NCBI RefSeq assembly: GCF_000687475.1
Contig: NC_057317.1
Location: 4,154,501 to 4,218,500, forward strand
Reading direction: 5' to 3'
From: Ustilaginoidea virens
Lineage: Eukaryota; Ascomycota; Sordariomycetes; Hypocreales; Clavicipitaceae
Length of the DNA: 64,000 nt
Positions 10,441 to 21,975 of the stretch are shown here, in pieces (the first letter of the stretch is position 1; every line of letters starts with the position of its first letter). The position numbers and the translations under genes are program-made. Below the pieces are notes generated by a model. That model did no database searches, was not told the origin of the DNA, and worked only from the letters and a program-made list of their open reading frames with translations.

Positions 10441-13430
10441 CTACTAATATGAACAGTAAAGACCCTATAGAGGCTATTAGCCCTACTATCCAACCTTCTG
10501 CTATTACGACTAGCAAGGACCCTATAGAGGCTACTAGCCCTACTATCCAACCTTCTGCTATTACGACTAGCAAAGACCCTGTAGAGGCTACTAGCCCTAC
10601 TACTATTAATGCCGCTTCTACTAATAATAGTAAGAATAATTCTACTAATAATAGGAAAAAGAAGCAGCAAAAGAAGAAGGAACAGGACTATAATAATAGC
10701 AGCAAATAGCAAAATATTAAGTCCTTTATTATAGGCAATTATAATACCCAGGATACTAATATATCCTATTCCTCTTCTTCTACCACTATATCCACTTATA
10801 TAAGCTATAGTGCTAAATCAGGCGGTAGGACCCCTAAGGATGCCCTCCTTTACGATATAGGCTCTACTTATCATATTATAAATAATAAGAAGTATTTCAC
10901 CACTTTTCACCATTTTGAGAAGGATAATAAGCCGGTAATTACTACTGGTGGTAGCCCTATTTCCCCTACTGGTTGTGGCACAGCACAATTTACTATGCTA
11001 TAGGGCGTTAATCCCACCAAATGGGGTATTATAGAGCTCAAGAATGCACTATATATTCCTACCTTGGATATTAACATTATTAGCGGTGTAAAGCATTATG
11101 CCGCTAAAGGGGTACTAATTAGAAATCAGCTTTAGTCAGCAAGCCGTAAATGCATCGGCATTTTTAACTTTAAAAAATACGGCTTTTTCCTTCCACAGAA
11201 AGGAATAGACACATCACTACTGCATCAACCTTACAGCCATTATACTATTACTAATAGTATATCAGTAGAGGTCCCCAGCCCTACTAACCCTGCTGATTAT
11301 AGTAATCCTGAGGATACTACTATTACCCCCGTTCCTACTACTGCGACTAGTAAGGAACCTGTAGAGGCTACTAGCCCTACTACTAACCAGCCCGCTATTA
11401 TAACTAGCGAAGACCCTGTAGAGGCTACTAGCCCTACTACTAACTCTCCCGCTATTACGACTAGCGAAAATCCCGCTATTACGACTAGCGAAAATCCCGC
11501 TATTACGACTAGCGAAAATCCTGTAGTGGCTACTAGCCCTACTCTTGCCCTTATAGCTGCTGATATAGAATATTAGAAGCTATTATAATTAGCCGGCATT
11601 TGGCATGTACGGCTAGGGCATATAGGTATTCAGCTACTTAAAAAGACCTATGCTAATACCTACCTTATCTACCTTCTAAAGAAGAAGGTTATTACTAAAA
11701 TAACCTTTATTACCTTTATCCATCAAAATGAAGGTATAGGCCTTATTTCTAGTGGCCTAGAAGGAGACTTTCACAAAGGGCAAAATACAGGTTCAGAGGG
11801 GGTATTTAGCAGTAAAGAACCTGCTATTTTACTAGATAACCTAGAAAGCATTCCTGACCTTACTAACTCTGCTAACCTTACTAGTATTACTAGCACTAAT
11901 GCTATACCGGATGACCTAGAAAGCATGCCGGACCCTACTAATTTTACTAGCATTACTAATACTACCCCAGATAATATTACTAATACTAATGCTACTGTGG
12001 ATTACCTTCCTAAGTCAGAAGACTTTATAGGCGCCTTTCTAAATAGCGAACTTTCTGAGACTATTTATATAGATATTCTTGATGGATTCCTTAAATTTAC
12101 AGAAAGTTTACTAACTGATAGCAAGCTTTGGTCTAATATATAGCGCCAACGGCTACTAACTTTGCTTAAAGAAGCTGGATTTAACCCTTCTATTAAGCAA
12201 GCTATCTTGCTAAAGAAGGCCCTATACGGGCTAAAACAAGCACCCCGCAAATGGCAACACCGGCTAAAAGACCTAATTTCTAGTGAAGGTTTTTTACCTT
12301 TAGCTTCTGATGCTGCTGTCTTTTATAATAAGCAAACCAGCACTTTTATCGTCACCTATATTGACGATTGCCTATTAGTTGGTCCAAATATAACTTATAT
12401 TAACCAGCTAAAAAGGAAATTCCATAAGGTCTATGCTATAGAAGACCGCGGTCCGGCTTCCTTCTTCCTAAGCGTATAGATTATACGAAATAGGAAGGAA
12501 GGTCTATTGTGGCTACACTAAGCCCAATTTATAGCAGAGGTCCTAGCTAAATTCGGTCTACAGGATACTAAACCTCAGCTAATTCCACTTCAACTAGGGA
12601 TTCTAAATGAATCTAGTAGAAAAGACCTTAGCCCTACTGATCAGAGCCTTTATCAGAGCCTTACTGGCACTATAATGTGGCTTATGATGATGACTAGGCC
12701 CGACCTAGCATTTCCTACCCAATACCTTTCTTGGTTTATATCTAAGGCAACTAATGTGCATTTAAATACTGCGAAAGGCAGCTTTAGCTACCTTAAAGGC
12801 ACTGAGAACCTAGCTATTTGCTTTACTAAAAGCAATCAACAGCCTATTATAACCGCTTATTCTGATAGCGATTTTGCTGGCTGTAAAGAAACCTCTAAAT
12901 CTACTGGAGGCTTCTTAACTACTATTAATAGTGGTCCTATTAGCTGGCGTTCCAAGCGAGCCTCTTTAGTAGTATTATCTACTTTAGAAGCTGAATCTAA
13001 TGCATTACTTGAGACTATCCGTGAGGTATAGTGGCTTTCTAACCTTTGTAAGGAGCTGGAAATCGATATTTTACGCCCTATACCGTTATACTGCGATAAT
13101 CAGGGCTCTATTTCGAATTCTAATGACCCTAACCAGCATGCTCGCACTAAGCATACACTATTAAAATTCCGGTATATTAGGGAGTAAGCACAGCTGGGCT
13201 TGGTTAAAATTACCTACTTACCTACTAATAGTATGCCTGCTGACGGTCTTACAAAGCCACTGCCGGGCCCTAAATTTACTAGGTTCCGCGAGTTACTAGG
13301 TCTTAGGGCCTGCTAACTTATACTAACTTACTAAGGTTTTTCCTATGTTTTTCCTTAGGACCTTTATTGCATTTTCTTTCCCTATCCTTTACACGATTAG
13401 CTTGATATTACAGTAGCTAATCAGAGGGGG

Positions 13431-14150
13431 TGTTAAAATCCTATAGTAGCCTACTAGGCTGCTGGCCTAATGCCCTACTGGCCTACTAACCTTCTGACCA
13501 TTATACCGCCTTTTGGACTTACGGTAGTCTTACTAACCTTAGGCCTTTGCCTTTTACCTTAGGATTTTCAGTGGATTATTTACTGTATATCAAGTAAGGT
13601 AGGCCTTATTAAAAAAGGTGTGGCATTGCTAAATTAGCGTGGTGGGCCTACTAGTGTGGTGGCTAGTCCACTAGTGTGGTGGGTAGTCACTAGCGTGGTG
13701 GTTAGTCACTAGCGTGGTGGCTAATTACTAGTGCGGTGGTTAGGGTGGTTGGAAAGGCTGGATATAGTGGGGCTGCTGACGTATTATATACGTGGCATAG
13801 CGAGTATTACGGGGAGCTTTCTTACTGGCTACCTTGGATGCCTGGGCCCACCCCTCCTTCGTGTATATATAGGATAGCTTTTCCCCTTCTTTCTAGATAG
13901 TAGAAGGGTAGCACAATCGAGTCTGTTAATGCACTATATGCCTCTTAACTCCCACCTTCCCTGCGTTTCTGGTTATCTTATATTTGCCTTGCCTTTACAC
14001 TTGCCCTGCTTTATAGCACTTGTATAGTCTTAGGACTTGGTGAAAAATCTAGTATTTATACTAAGATTAGTTCACAGGTCGCAGACAGTCTTATGCCATC
14101 TAGCTAGCTAGTAAGGCTCTGCTTTTATAGTGACCTTGAGAATTGCAATA
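13431..14150 (+). repeat. 3' LTR of Copia-1 outer copy
   Basis: A 720-bp LTR preceded by the purine tract and followed by gatct, the second target duplication. It differs from the inner LTRs and from its 5' partner by scattered transitions. Confidence 0.94.
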
Positions 14151-14440
14151 GATCTATTGAGGGTAGTGGAAGATTGCATATAAGCCTGCGTAATATCACG
14201 TATCCAAAGGAATAGGTTGTGAGAACGTTATAGTGATGGGGCTAATGATATAAGTAACCGTTGACTAGCCCGTTGGATTGTAGGGGACTAAGTCAATATC
14301 AATTGCTTTTCATCATCACTATAACCTTATATGACGAGTCGTGACTTCTCATATGGCGTATCTATGCCTTTGCCCTTAATCTCTCGTACCATACGTGAGT
14401 TAAAGAGATGTTAGGCTCTATATTTACCGATATTAAAGGT
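14151..14440 (-). pseudogene. Family 3 copy A: RT fragment between two insertions
   Basis: These 290 bp align with about 31628-31920 of copy B, inside the RT region. They are the strip of copy A left between the outer Copia-1 (ends 14150) and Copia-2 (starts 14441). No open frame survives. Confidence 0.82.
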
Positions 14441-15166
14441 TGTTGAAATCAGCGCCTTTTTAGCTGTATTTTGGTACTGGTCTCGCCACCATACGACGTT
14501 TCTGCGTTGAGATATCGCGGTGGCTATACCAGGCGCTATAGTGGGGCACAGCGCCCCACAACGCCGATTACAGTGGGCCACAGCGCCGGTCACGGCACCG
14601 GCACAGCGCCCCACAGCCGGCCACAGCGGCCGGTCACAGCGGGCCACAGGGCCCACAACAGGCGGCGCATTTCTACGGGATTACCAAATGGGCAAACCTT
14701 GCTAATACCAGCACTTTCGGCCTTCTACATACAGTCACCCGCTACACCGGTCATTTACGGCAGACCGATATAGGGCTTCCGGCCCGTACGGCAGGCTGTT
14801 ATAGGGCATCCGGCACACCGCTATAAGCCACTGGGCTTGGTTGGGTATGCACTGGGTAGGATATTGGGCATAGACTGGGCACGGTTGGGCAGACCGACTT
14901 TTCGTCGGGTTTTTCGCTATTTTTGCGTTTTTTCATTATTTTCAACCACTTTTTCAAGATGGTAGAAATATGCCCAAAATTCCCTCTTTCTAGCTAGAAT
15001 AGTCACCAATAATTAGAATCAGATTTCCCTGACATCTTTGCTCTGGTCAACCCCGTGTGTGCGTTTTTAATCTTTAACCAGCTTGTTTTATTCTGCAACG
15101 CCTTGTACGCCACTGTCGGTACTTAGTATACTTTACAATAGTGTTCTGAGTCACCATTTTGCAACA
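14441..15166 (+). repeat. 5' LTR of Copia-2
   Basis: 726 bp, TGTTGAAATC to TTTTGCAACA, with canonical TG...CA ends. It contains a GC-rich block at about 14515-14660 in which GGGCCACAGC and CCGGTCACAG words repeat in both orientations. The LTRs of Copia-1 lack this block. Confidence 0.94.
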
Positions 15167-15180
15167 GGTTATGAGCCCGG
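15167..15180 (+). other. Primer-binding site, Copia-2
   Basis: GGTTATGAGCCCGG directly after the LTR, identical to the Copia-1 site and complementary to the anticodon arm of initiator tRNA-Met. Confidence 0.82.
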
Positions 15181-15453
15181 TGTCTCAAGGCTTCCAGCTT
15201 AAGACTTTTTTACGCTAACTTAGGATTTTAACGCATTTTGCAGCTAACCTTCCAGAAATCTACTAACAAGGGACTGATCATCCCAGATTTAGGAACCCAG
15301 CTACCACACTAAGCTGCAATACATCCTTTTTGCAACAGGATTTTCTAAGGTTATTCCTTAACGCAGCTTTCTTCTAGATTTTTTTTATCTAGATTTTCAG
15401 TCTTAATTTTCTTCGCATTTTTAAGACATTCCGGCACCTTTTCTCTTCCTACA

Positions 15454-18400
15454 ATGGCCAGTCAGAACGTTCCTACTAATAACCCAGGCTACTAAGTCCC
15501 TGATATAGCAGAAGTAGAAGAATCTAATAATGACCAGGAAATTGCCCAGCTTAGGGAAGACCAACAGGAAATAAGAAAAGAATTCAGTTATAAATTTAAT
15601 CGAATGAACTCTAAAATCGATTTTTTGGCTAATAAGGTAGGCACCTTAGTAGACAGACTAATCAAGCCTGCTACCAGCCCACCATCCCAGGATATGATGG
15701 ATGTAGATACCTTTCAAACCCCTGTGGGTAAAGGAAATAACCCACTATCACTACCTAAAGCCCAGCAGCAACCCCTACCGGTTCCATCCAGCATTAGCAG
15801 CCAAGTCAGCGCTATAGCTATCAAGGAACTAGCCAAGACAGCCAACGGATTCCAGGAATCCTAAAAGCTAAAGGGGGCATCTAACTTTAACCAATAGAAA
15901 CAGGCCCTTATAATTCAACTTAGGGCACTTAATATCGCCAAATTTATCGAAGAACCTTCTATTGCTAGCAAATTCAACGATTCAGAGCAAGCACTTTTAC
16001 TATTACTTATTAAGAATAGTTGCACAGAAGGACTAGCTGCCGCTATCAACTGGTGTACTGACCCAGAGTCAGCCTTTATATTACTCACCAAACAGTATTC
16101 TCACTTATCAGACGTATAGCGGACCCACCTATACCCTGCCTTCCATCAACTAAATTTTACAGGCTATAAGGGTACCTTGGAATCTTTCAACGCCTCCTTT
16201 AATAGCTACCTATCCAGGCTGCAAATTTTAGGCTCCCACATACAACCTTTCGACCAAATCAGCCAGTATTTACATACTATAGAAGGGGTCTTTTTTCAGT
16301 AGGCAGAACGGCACCGCATAATGATAAGAATCGCCTATACTCAGGGAAATACATCAAATATTAACCTGCAATTTTATATAGTTGATTTACTGGAAGAATA
16401 ACGCATTAAAGGATCATCAGTAGCAAGGGCTACCACCCACCTCGCAAAGGTCAAGGGTGCCGCTACTAACAATAGTAGCAAGCCAGCTAGTAACAACACT
16501 AGTAAGGGTGGTAAAAATACTACCACTAACGCCAACAAAAAGAAACAGGGGTCTTCTACCCAACAAGGGTCTTCTTTAGCCATATAAGGCAAGCCGGAAA
16601 ATAAGAAGAAGAAAGAAAAGAAAGATTCAGCTAATAAAGCAGATACCCTATAAAAGACCGACGAAAAGGAAAAGACTATTGATTCCTTCGTACTAGGGAA
16701 TTATAACACTTTAAGTCTTACACCCAGTAAGACAGCCTATTCTTCCTTCCAGGACCGCGAATGTATGCAATTTCTAGCTACCAGCTATAGTGCATAATCC
16801 GGTGGGAAAACGCCAACAGATTCTTTACTCTACGATACTGGTTCTACGGTGCATATCATCAACGATAAAAAGCACTTCACCTACTTCCAATACTATACCG
16901 GAAACAGACTAGTCATTAGCATAGGTGGTGGCCCAATCAAGCCCAGTAGGTGGGGCACAGCGCGTTTTACCGTGCTACAGGCCACCAACCCACCTCAGTG
17001 GGGCACCTTAGAGCTGACCAACGCCCTCTTTATACCAGCTTTTGATATTAATATCTTTAGCGGCGTTAAACACTATCTGAATCGTGGCAGTATTCAGGGC
17101 CAAAGCCTAGTTAATAGCAACAATAAGTGCATTGGGCTTCTTAATTTTAAGAAGTATAGCTTCTTTTTACAACAGAAAGGGGTAGATTCGCCGTTTTTAC
17201 ACCATTCCAGCCAAAATCAACCGGCTACACACAATATCTCGGTCGAAATACCTGCCCCAGCTAACCCAGAAGAATATAAGGAATATCCCCTACCAGAGGA
17301 TTTACCTACCCCACCAGCTAACTCGGACCTTCCACTTCCACCAGCTAATTCGCAAGAAATCCTACTAGCTGACCCACCAGTTAGTCCTGGTTTTTCGGTG
17401 GTACCAACAGAGGCTGCTATTCCCAATACAGCCCAACCACCACAGAGGGCCCCGGTCGCCCTCAACCCTGCCCCAATACCAGCTGCTAATACAGAATATC
17501 AAAAGCTGCTATTATTAGCCGGACTTTAGCATATCCGGCTTAGGCACATCGGAATCCAACTTCTAAAGAAAACCTATGCATCAACCACAGGGTTACCTGA
17601 TCTCAGTAAGGTAAAGGATTCTAATTTCAACTGCATCGCCTATAAAAGGGCAAAGTCAGTTCGGCGTTTTACATCAAGGGCTATACCAGACCCGATACAC
17701 TATTTGGATATTATAGAGGGCGATATCTTCTAAATTAACCCTCTACCATACAACAAACGCCCCATTTGCCTTATCTTAATTGACCGGAAATCACGCTTCC
17801 GTTAGGTGCATTTACTACCCAATAAAGAAGGACCCACGGTATTCCCAGTATTACAGGGGTTCTTCTAAGGTCTTAGGAATCGCTACGGCAAATCAGCTAT
17901 TGAATTCCACTATAATGGTGGCAAGGAAATCAACGACGTCATCACAGCCTGGCTAGCTCTCAAGGGCATAGATTTTTTAACCTCTTCCCCTTATATTCAT
18001 AAGCAAAATAGGTTAGTAGAACGCTCTATACGGGTCATCATTAACCGACTTAGAGCTACTATATTTTGGTCTCAGTTACCTTCTTACCTTTAGTCTGCAG
18101 TGATTCTTAGTATTACTACCTTGGTAAATCTAACAGCAGTCTCAAACCATTCCTCGTCACCTTTCGAGGAATTAAAGAAGGACTTTCCGGAAATTATACA
18201 CTACCACCTACCCGACCTTACTAGCTTTAGGGCTATTGGTGCGGCTGTAGAGGTGCTAATCCCTCCAGAAAAACGGGTCATCAGCCACAAGCTGGCCCCC
18301 CGGACCGAGTCAGGTAGGTTACTAGCTACGCTAGGTAACGGCACCTACCTCGTCTACATCCCACATCGCCGGGTCGTCACCAAGACCTCTTTTATTACTT

Positions 18401-21174
18401 TCACCTACTAAAATGAAGGTATAGGCCCTATTTCAACTGGCCTAGAGGGCACCTTTGATTTCTAACCGCCTTCTAATTTAGAGGGGGTAAACATCGACCA
18501 AATTGCTCTGGAAGAGCCTATCTGGAAGTCGCCTCGCCTAGATATGCCTATTTCGTCTAAGACCGACGGTATGGGCCTAGTCGAAGGCACAGGCCTACCA
18601 CAGGCCACGGATCCAATACAGCCTACGGGCCCACCACAACTAATGGGCCTAATACAGCATACGGATCCACTACAATCAGCGGGCCTACTACAACTAATGG
18701 GCCTGCCACAACCAGTGGGCCTACCACCAATTGGCCCGCCATAGCACTCTGCAACATTTCCTAGCAATTCGCCGTCTTTCGATTCCAAATCGCTTCAGCC
18801 TAACTCAGCTTTTCAGCTTAGGCAAGACGGTCCTTTTTTACCGGCTAAGGAATTTGCGCCTTTTTCCCATACAAAAAGGCTGCAAATGCTAGGAAATGCA
18901 GAAAGTTCTCATCACCAGGAATCTCAATCTTAGAGATTTTCTGAATCCGTCACAAAAGTGGGCATGACCTACATAAGTGAAAATCCTGACTTGCGCCATA
19001 CAATAAATTTTCAATGGTCCGAATCTCAAAGCCCCATACATACTGATTTTCTGCGACTTTCCGACATAATAGATTCTGCCTTTTCGCCCGGCTTCCTAGT
19101 AAATGCAGCATTTCGCTATAGTAAAACGCTGCCTACACTAGAATATCTGAAATTCGAGAGTCTAGATATCGCCTTAAATAAGAGACCGTGGGAGAAAATG
19201 TTTCGAGTACTAGAAAATAGGCCTATTACGGCCACTAGGGGTAGAAGAAGAACGCATACACAGATACGAGACGTGCAAGGTATCTTAAATTATAGATACT
19301 ATAGGTCACTTTCTAGCTCACAAGCGGACTAATGGGGTTTTTTCCCACCCACCCAGCCGGAAAATAATGGCATTTTCGGGTTCCCACCCACCTAGCCGAA
19401 AAACGACCAGATTTTCGGATACCCAGGCAGCCCCCCAAAGGCTTCTACACAGGATTTCCCCCCTTCTTATGCTTTTTACGATATTTGCTGTGCAGTAAAG
19501 ATTAAGGCTGCAAAACGGGCCCCAGAAGGTGTGCCTAATAGCTGGAAGGAAGTCTTATATAACCCACATAAAGATAGCTGGGTTAAAGCCTTATTTTCGG
19601 AATTCGAGCAATTAATCGATTTAAATGTCTTCTAATTTATTCCTAAGACTAGTGTTCCTGCTAGTAGGAAAATATTGCGTAACCGGCCTGTTTTTCGCGT
19701 TAAGAAAGATGCGAATAATAACCCGGTTAAATATAAGGCACGATTAGTTGTCAAAGGCTTTATGCAGGTATCTGGGCAAGACTTTACGGAGACCTATGCC
19801 TCTACCTCGATCCTACTAATATAGAGGATTATCCTTGCTCTTGCTGCTGCAAATAACTGGGAAATAGAGCAGATCGACTTTATTAGTGCCTTTCTAAATA
19901 GTGAACTACTGGAGACGATTTATATGGAGATTCCAACTAGTTTTCTAGAATTTGCAGAAAGCCTACTCTTACCTAACCTAGCCTTATGGTCTGACTAGCA
20001 GCGTCGTCGACTTCTAGCCTTGCTTACTAAGGTTAGATATAACCCCTCTGCATCACAGGTCATACTGTTAAAGAAAGCCTTATATGGGCTAAAATAAGGC
20101 CCTCGCGAGTGGCAGTTACGGTTAAAAGACCTTCTAGTGCAAGAGGGTTTTAAGCCGTTACTTTCTAATGCTGCCGTCTTCTATAATAAAGGAACGCATA
20201 CCTTTATTGTGACCTATATGGATGACTGCTTGATTGTCGGTCCGGACCTTAGCTATATTGACCAGCTTAAGGCCAAATTCCATAAGGTTTATGCCATAGA
20301 AGACCGAGGACCCGCCTCCTTCTTTCTAGGAGTGCAGATTATTAGGGATAGAGAAAAGGGCCTGTTATAGCTGCACCAATCGCAATTTATTGCGGAAGTC
20401 CTTGAGAAGTTTAACCTTAAGGACGCACAACCGCATCTAATCCCGCTATAGCCCGGTATACTTGCTAAGGCTGACGATATGCCGCTGGATGCTAGTAATC
20501 AATACTTATTCCAGCAGCTGGTAGGGACATCGATATGGTTGATAATGATGTCAAGACCTGACCTTGCCTTTCCGACACAATACCTATCACGATATATGCA
20601 ACAGGCTTCCACTACACAGCTTAATGCTGCTAAGGGCGCTTTTCGCTACTTAGCTGGTACGGCTAATACAGCCATTTGTTACCGAGCCGCTAAAGCTACC
20701 GTAGTATTAGCTGCATTTTCTAACAGCGATTTTGCTGGGTGCCGGCTGACTTCGAAGTCCACTAGTGGTTATCTTACTACCTTGAATGGTAGGCCTATTA
20801 GCTGGAGGTCAAAACGGTCTTCGACTGTGGTTTTATCAACGCTTGAAGCCGAGTCTGATGTAATGCTTGAGGCAATTCGCGAAGTGGAGTGGATATCTAA
20901 TTTATTTAAAGAAATCCAGGTCGATATTCAACGCCCAATACCACTATACTGCGATAACCAAGGGTCTATTTCTAATGCAAATGACCCAAATCAGCATGCC
21001 TGCACTAAGCATACCTTGCTTAAATTCCGGTATATACGTGAGAAGGCCCACGGTGGCCTGGTAAAAATATCTTATTTACCCACGACAGATATGCCTGCGG
21101 ATGGACTTACTAAACCACTCCCAAGCCCGAAATTCCCCATATTTCGGCAATTATTAGGGCTGCAATCCCTATAA
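15454..21174 (+). pseudogene. Copia-2 gag-pol, one frame with about 27 stop codons
   Basis: The frame from ATG 15454 to the terminal TAA at 21172-21174 is 5,721 bp, or 1,907 codons. The identifiable domains (gag near 15800-16500, protease DTGS near 16834, integrase about 17500-18400, RT with YMDD near 20216, RNase H to 21170) all lie in the same phase, so no frameshift is needed. It is broken only by in-frame stops, about 27 by my count. Where Copia-1 can be compared, the stop replaces CAG, CAA or TGG, as at 15862, 15895 and 16117. As in Copia-1, gag has a Lys/Ser/Asn tail and no zinc knuckle. The integrase-RT spacer is about 700 bp longer than in Copia-1 and includes an open 124-codon stretch at 18958-19332. 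Confidence 0.92.
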
Positions 21175-21249
21175 TTTTTTCTTCTTTTTTATGGGACTTC
21201 TTTCTTTTATTCTAACGCTAGGATTAGCCATGTTGCTAATCAGAGGGGG

Positions 21250-21975
21250 TGTTGAAATCAGCGCCTTTTTAGCTGTATTTTGGTACTGGTCTCGCCACCA
21301 TACGACGTTTCTGCGTTGAGATATCGCGGTGGCTATACCAGGCGCTATGGTGGGGCACAGCGCCCCACAACGCCGATTACAGTGGGCCACAGCGCCGGTC
21401 ACGGCACCGGCACAGCGCCCCACAGCCGGCCACAGCGGCCGGTCACAGCGGGCCACAGGGCCCACAATAGGCGGCGCATTTCTACGGGATTACCAAATAG
21501 GCAAACCTTGCTAATACCAGCACTTTCGGCCTTCTACATACAGTCACCCGCTACACCGGTCATTTACGGCAGACCGATATAGGGCTTCCGGCCCGTACGG
21601 CAGGCTGTTATAGGGCATCCGGCACACCGCTATAAGCCACTGGGCTTGGTTGGGTATGCACTGGGTAGGATATTGGGCACAGACTGGGCACGGTTGGGCA
21701 GACCGACTTTTCGTCGGGTTTTTCGCTATTTTTGCGTTTTTTCATTATTTTCAACCACTTTTTCAAGATGGTAGAAATATGCCCAAAATTCCCTCTTTCT
21801 AGCTAGAATAGTCACCAACAATTAGAATCAGATTTCCCTGACATCTTTGCTCTGGTCAACCCCGTGTGTACGTTTTTAATCTTTAACCAGCTTGTTTTAT
21901 TCTGCAACGCCTTGTACGCTACTGTCGGTACTTAGTATACTTTACAATAGTGTTCTGAGTCACTATTTTGCAACA
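21250..21975 (+). repeat. 3' LTR of Copia-2
   Basis: A 726-bp partner of 14441-15166, preceded by AGAGGGGG and followed by aaggt. Differences from the 5' LTR include ACA to ATA and TGG to TAG exchanges. Confidence 0.94.

Larger units (their letters stand above)
3001..13316 (+). pseudogene. Copia-1 outer gag-pol, in-frame deletions and premature stops
   Basis: The reading starts at ATG 3001 (context of the intact copy's start) and runs 75 codons to the inner insertion at 3226. It resumes at 10446 in the same phase and reaches the same stop as the intact frame at 13314-13316. Removing the insertion gives about 1,032 codons in one frame, against 1,639 in the complete copy. Missing are the gag core (repeats of the PR-IN linker type stand in its place), the integrase from the zinc-finger region to its C-terminus (junction near 11655), and the linker with N-terminal RT (junction near 12015). 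All three losses keep the frame. Kept are the Lys/Asn-rich tail, the protease region (now DIGS instead of DTGS near 10855), the RT palm with YIDD near 12358, and RNase H. Stops correspond to CAG, CAA or TGG codons of the intact copy, for example at 10707, 11001 and 13029. Confidence 0.88.
1545..14150 (+). mobile_element. Copia-1 outer copy: internally deleted, RIP-like damaged, itself interrupted
   Basis: The element runs from LTR 1545-2266 to LTR 13431-14150 and is flanked by the direct repeat gatct (1540-1544 and 14151-14155). It is interrupted by a complete Copia-1 at 3226-10440, which duplicated ctact. Without that insertion it would be about 5.39 kb, against 7.2 kb for the complete copy. 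The difference is three internal losses: most of gag, the integrase core, and the linker plus N-terminal RT. Its two LTRs differ at a number of sites, many of them CA/TA or TG/TA exchanges, so it is clearly older than the copy inside it. It lacks domains needed for transposition and could only have moved with proteins supplied by a complete relative. Confidence 0.92.
14441..21975 (+). mobile_element. Copia-2: full-length Ty1/copia element, inactivated
   Basis: The element is 7,535 bp with 726-bp LTRs at 14441-15166 and 21250-21975, flanked by aaggt (14436-14440 and 21976-21980). PBS and purine tract match those of Copia-1, and the protein is clearly related to but distinct from Copia-1. The LTRs differ at roughly eight sites, mostly C/T or G/A exchanges in CA/TG context. 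It inserted into the RT region of copy A; copy B shows the uninterrupted site near 31915. The coding region has many stops, so the element is dead unless complemented. Confidence 0.94.

Noticed and set aside
14471..14773. 100-codon open stretch repeated at 21280-21582
   Set aside because: It lies inside the Copia-2 LTRs and results from the GC-rich repeat block there.
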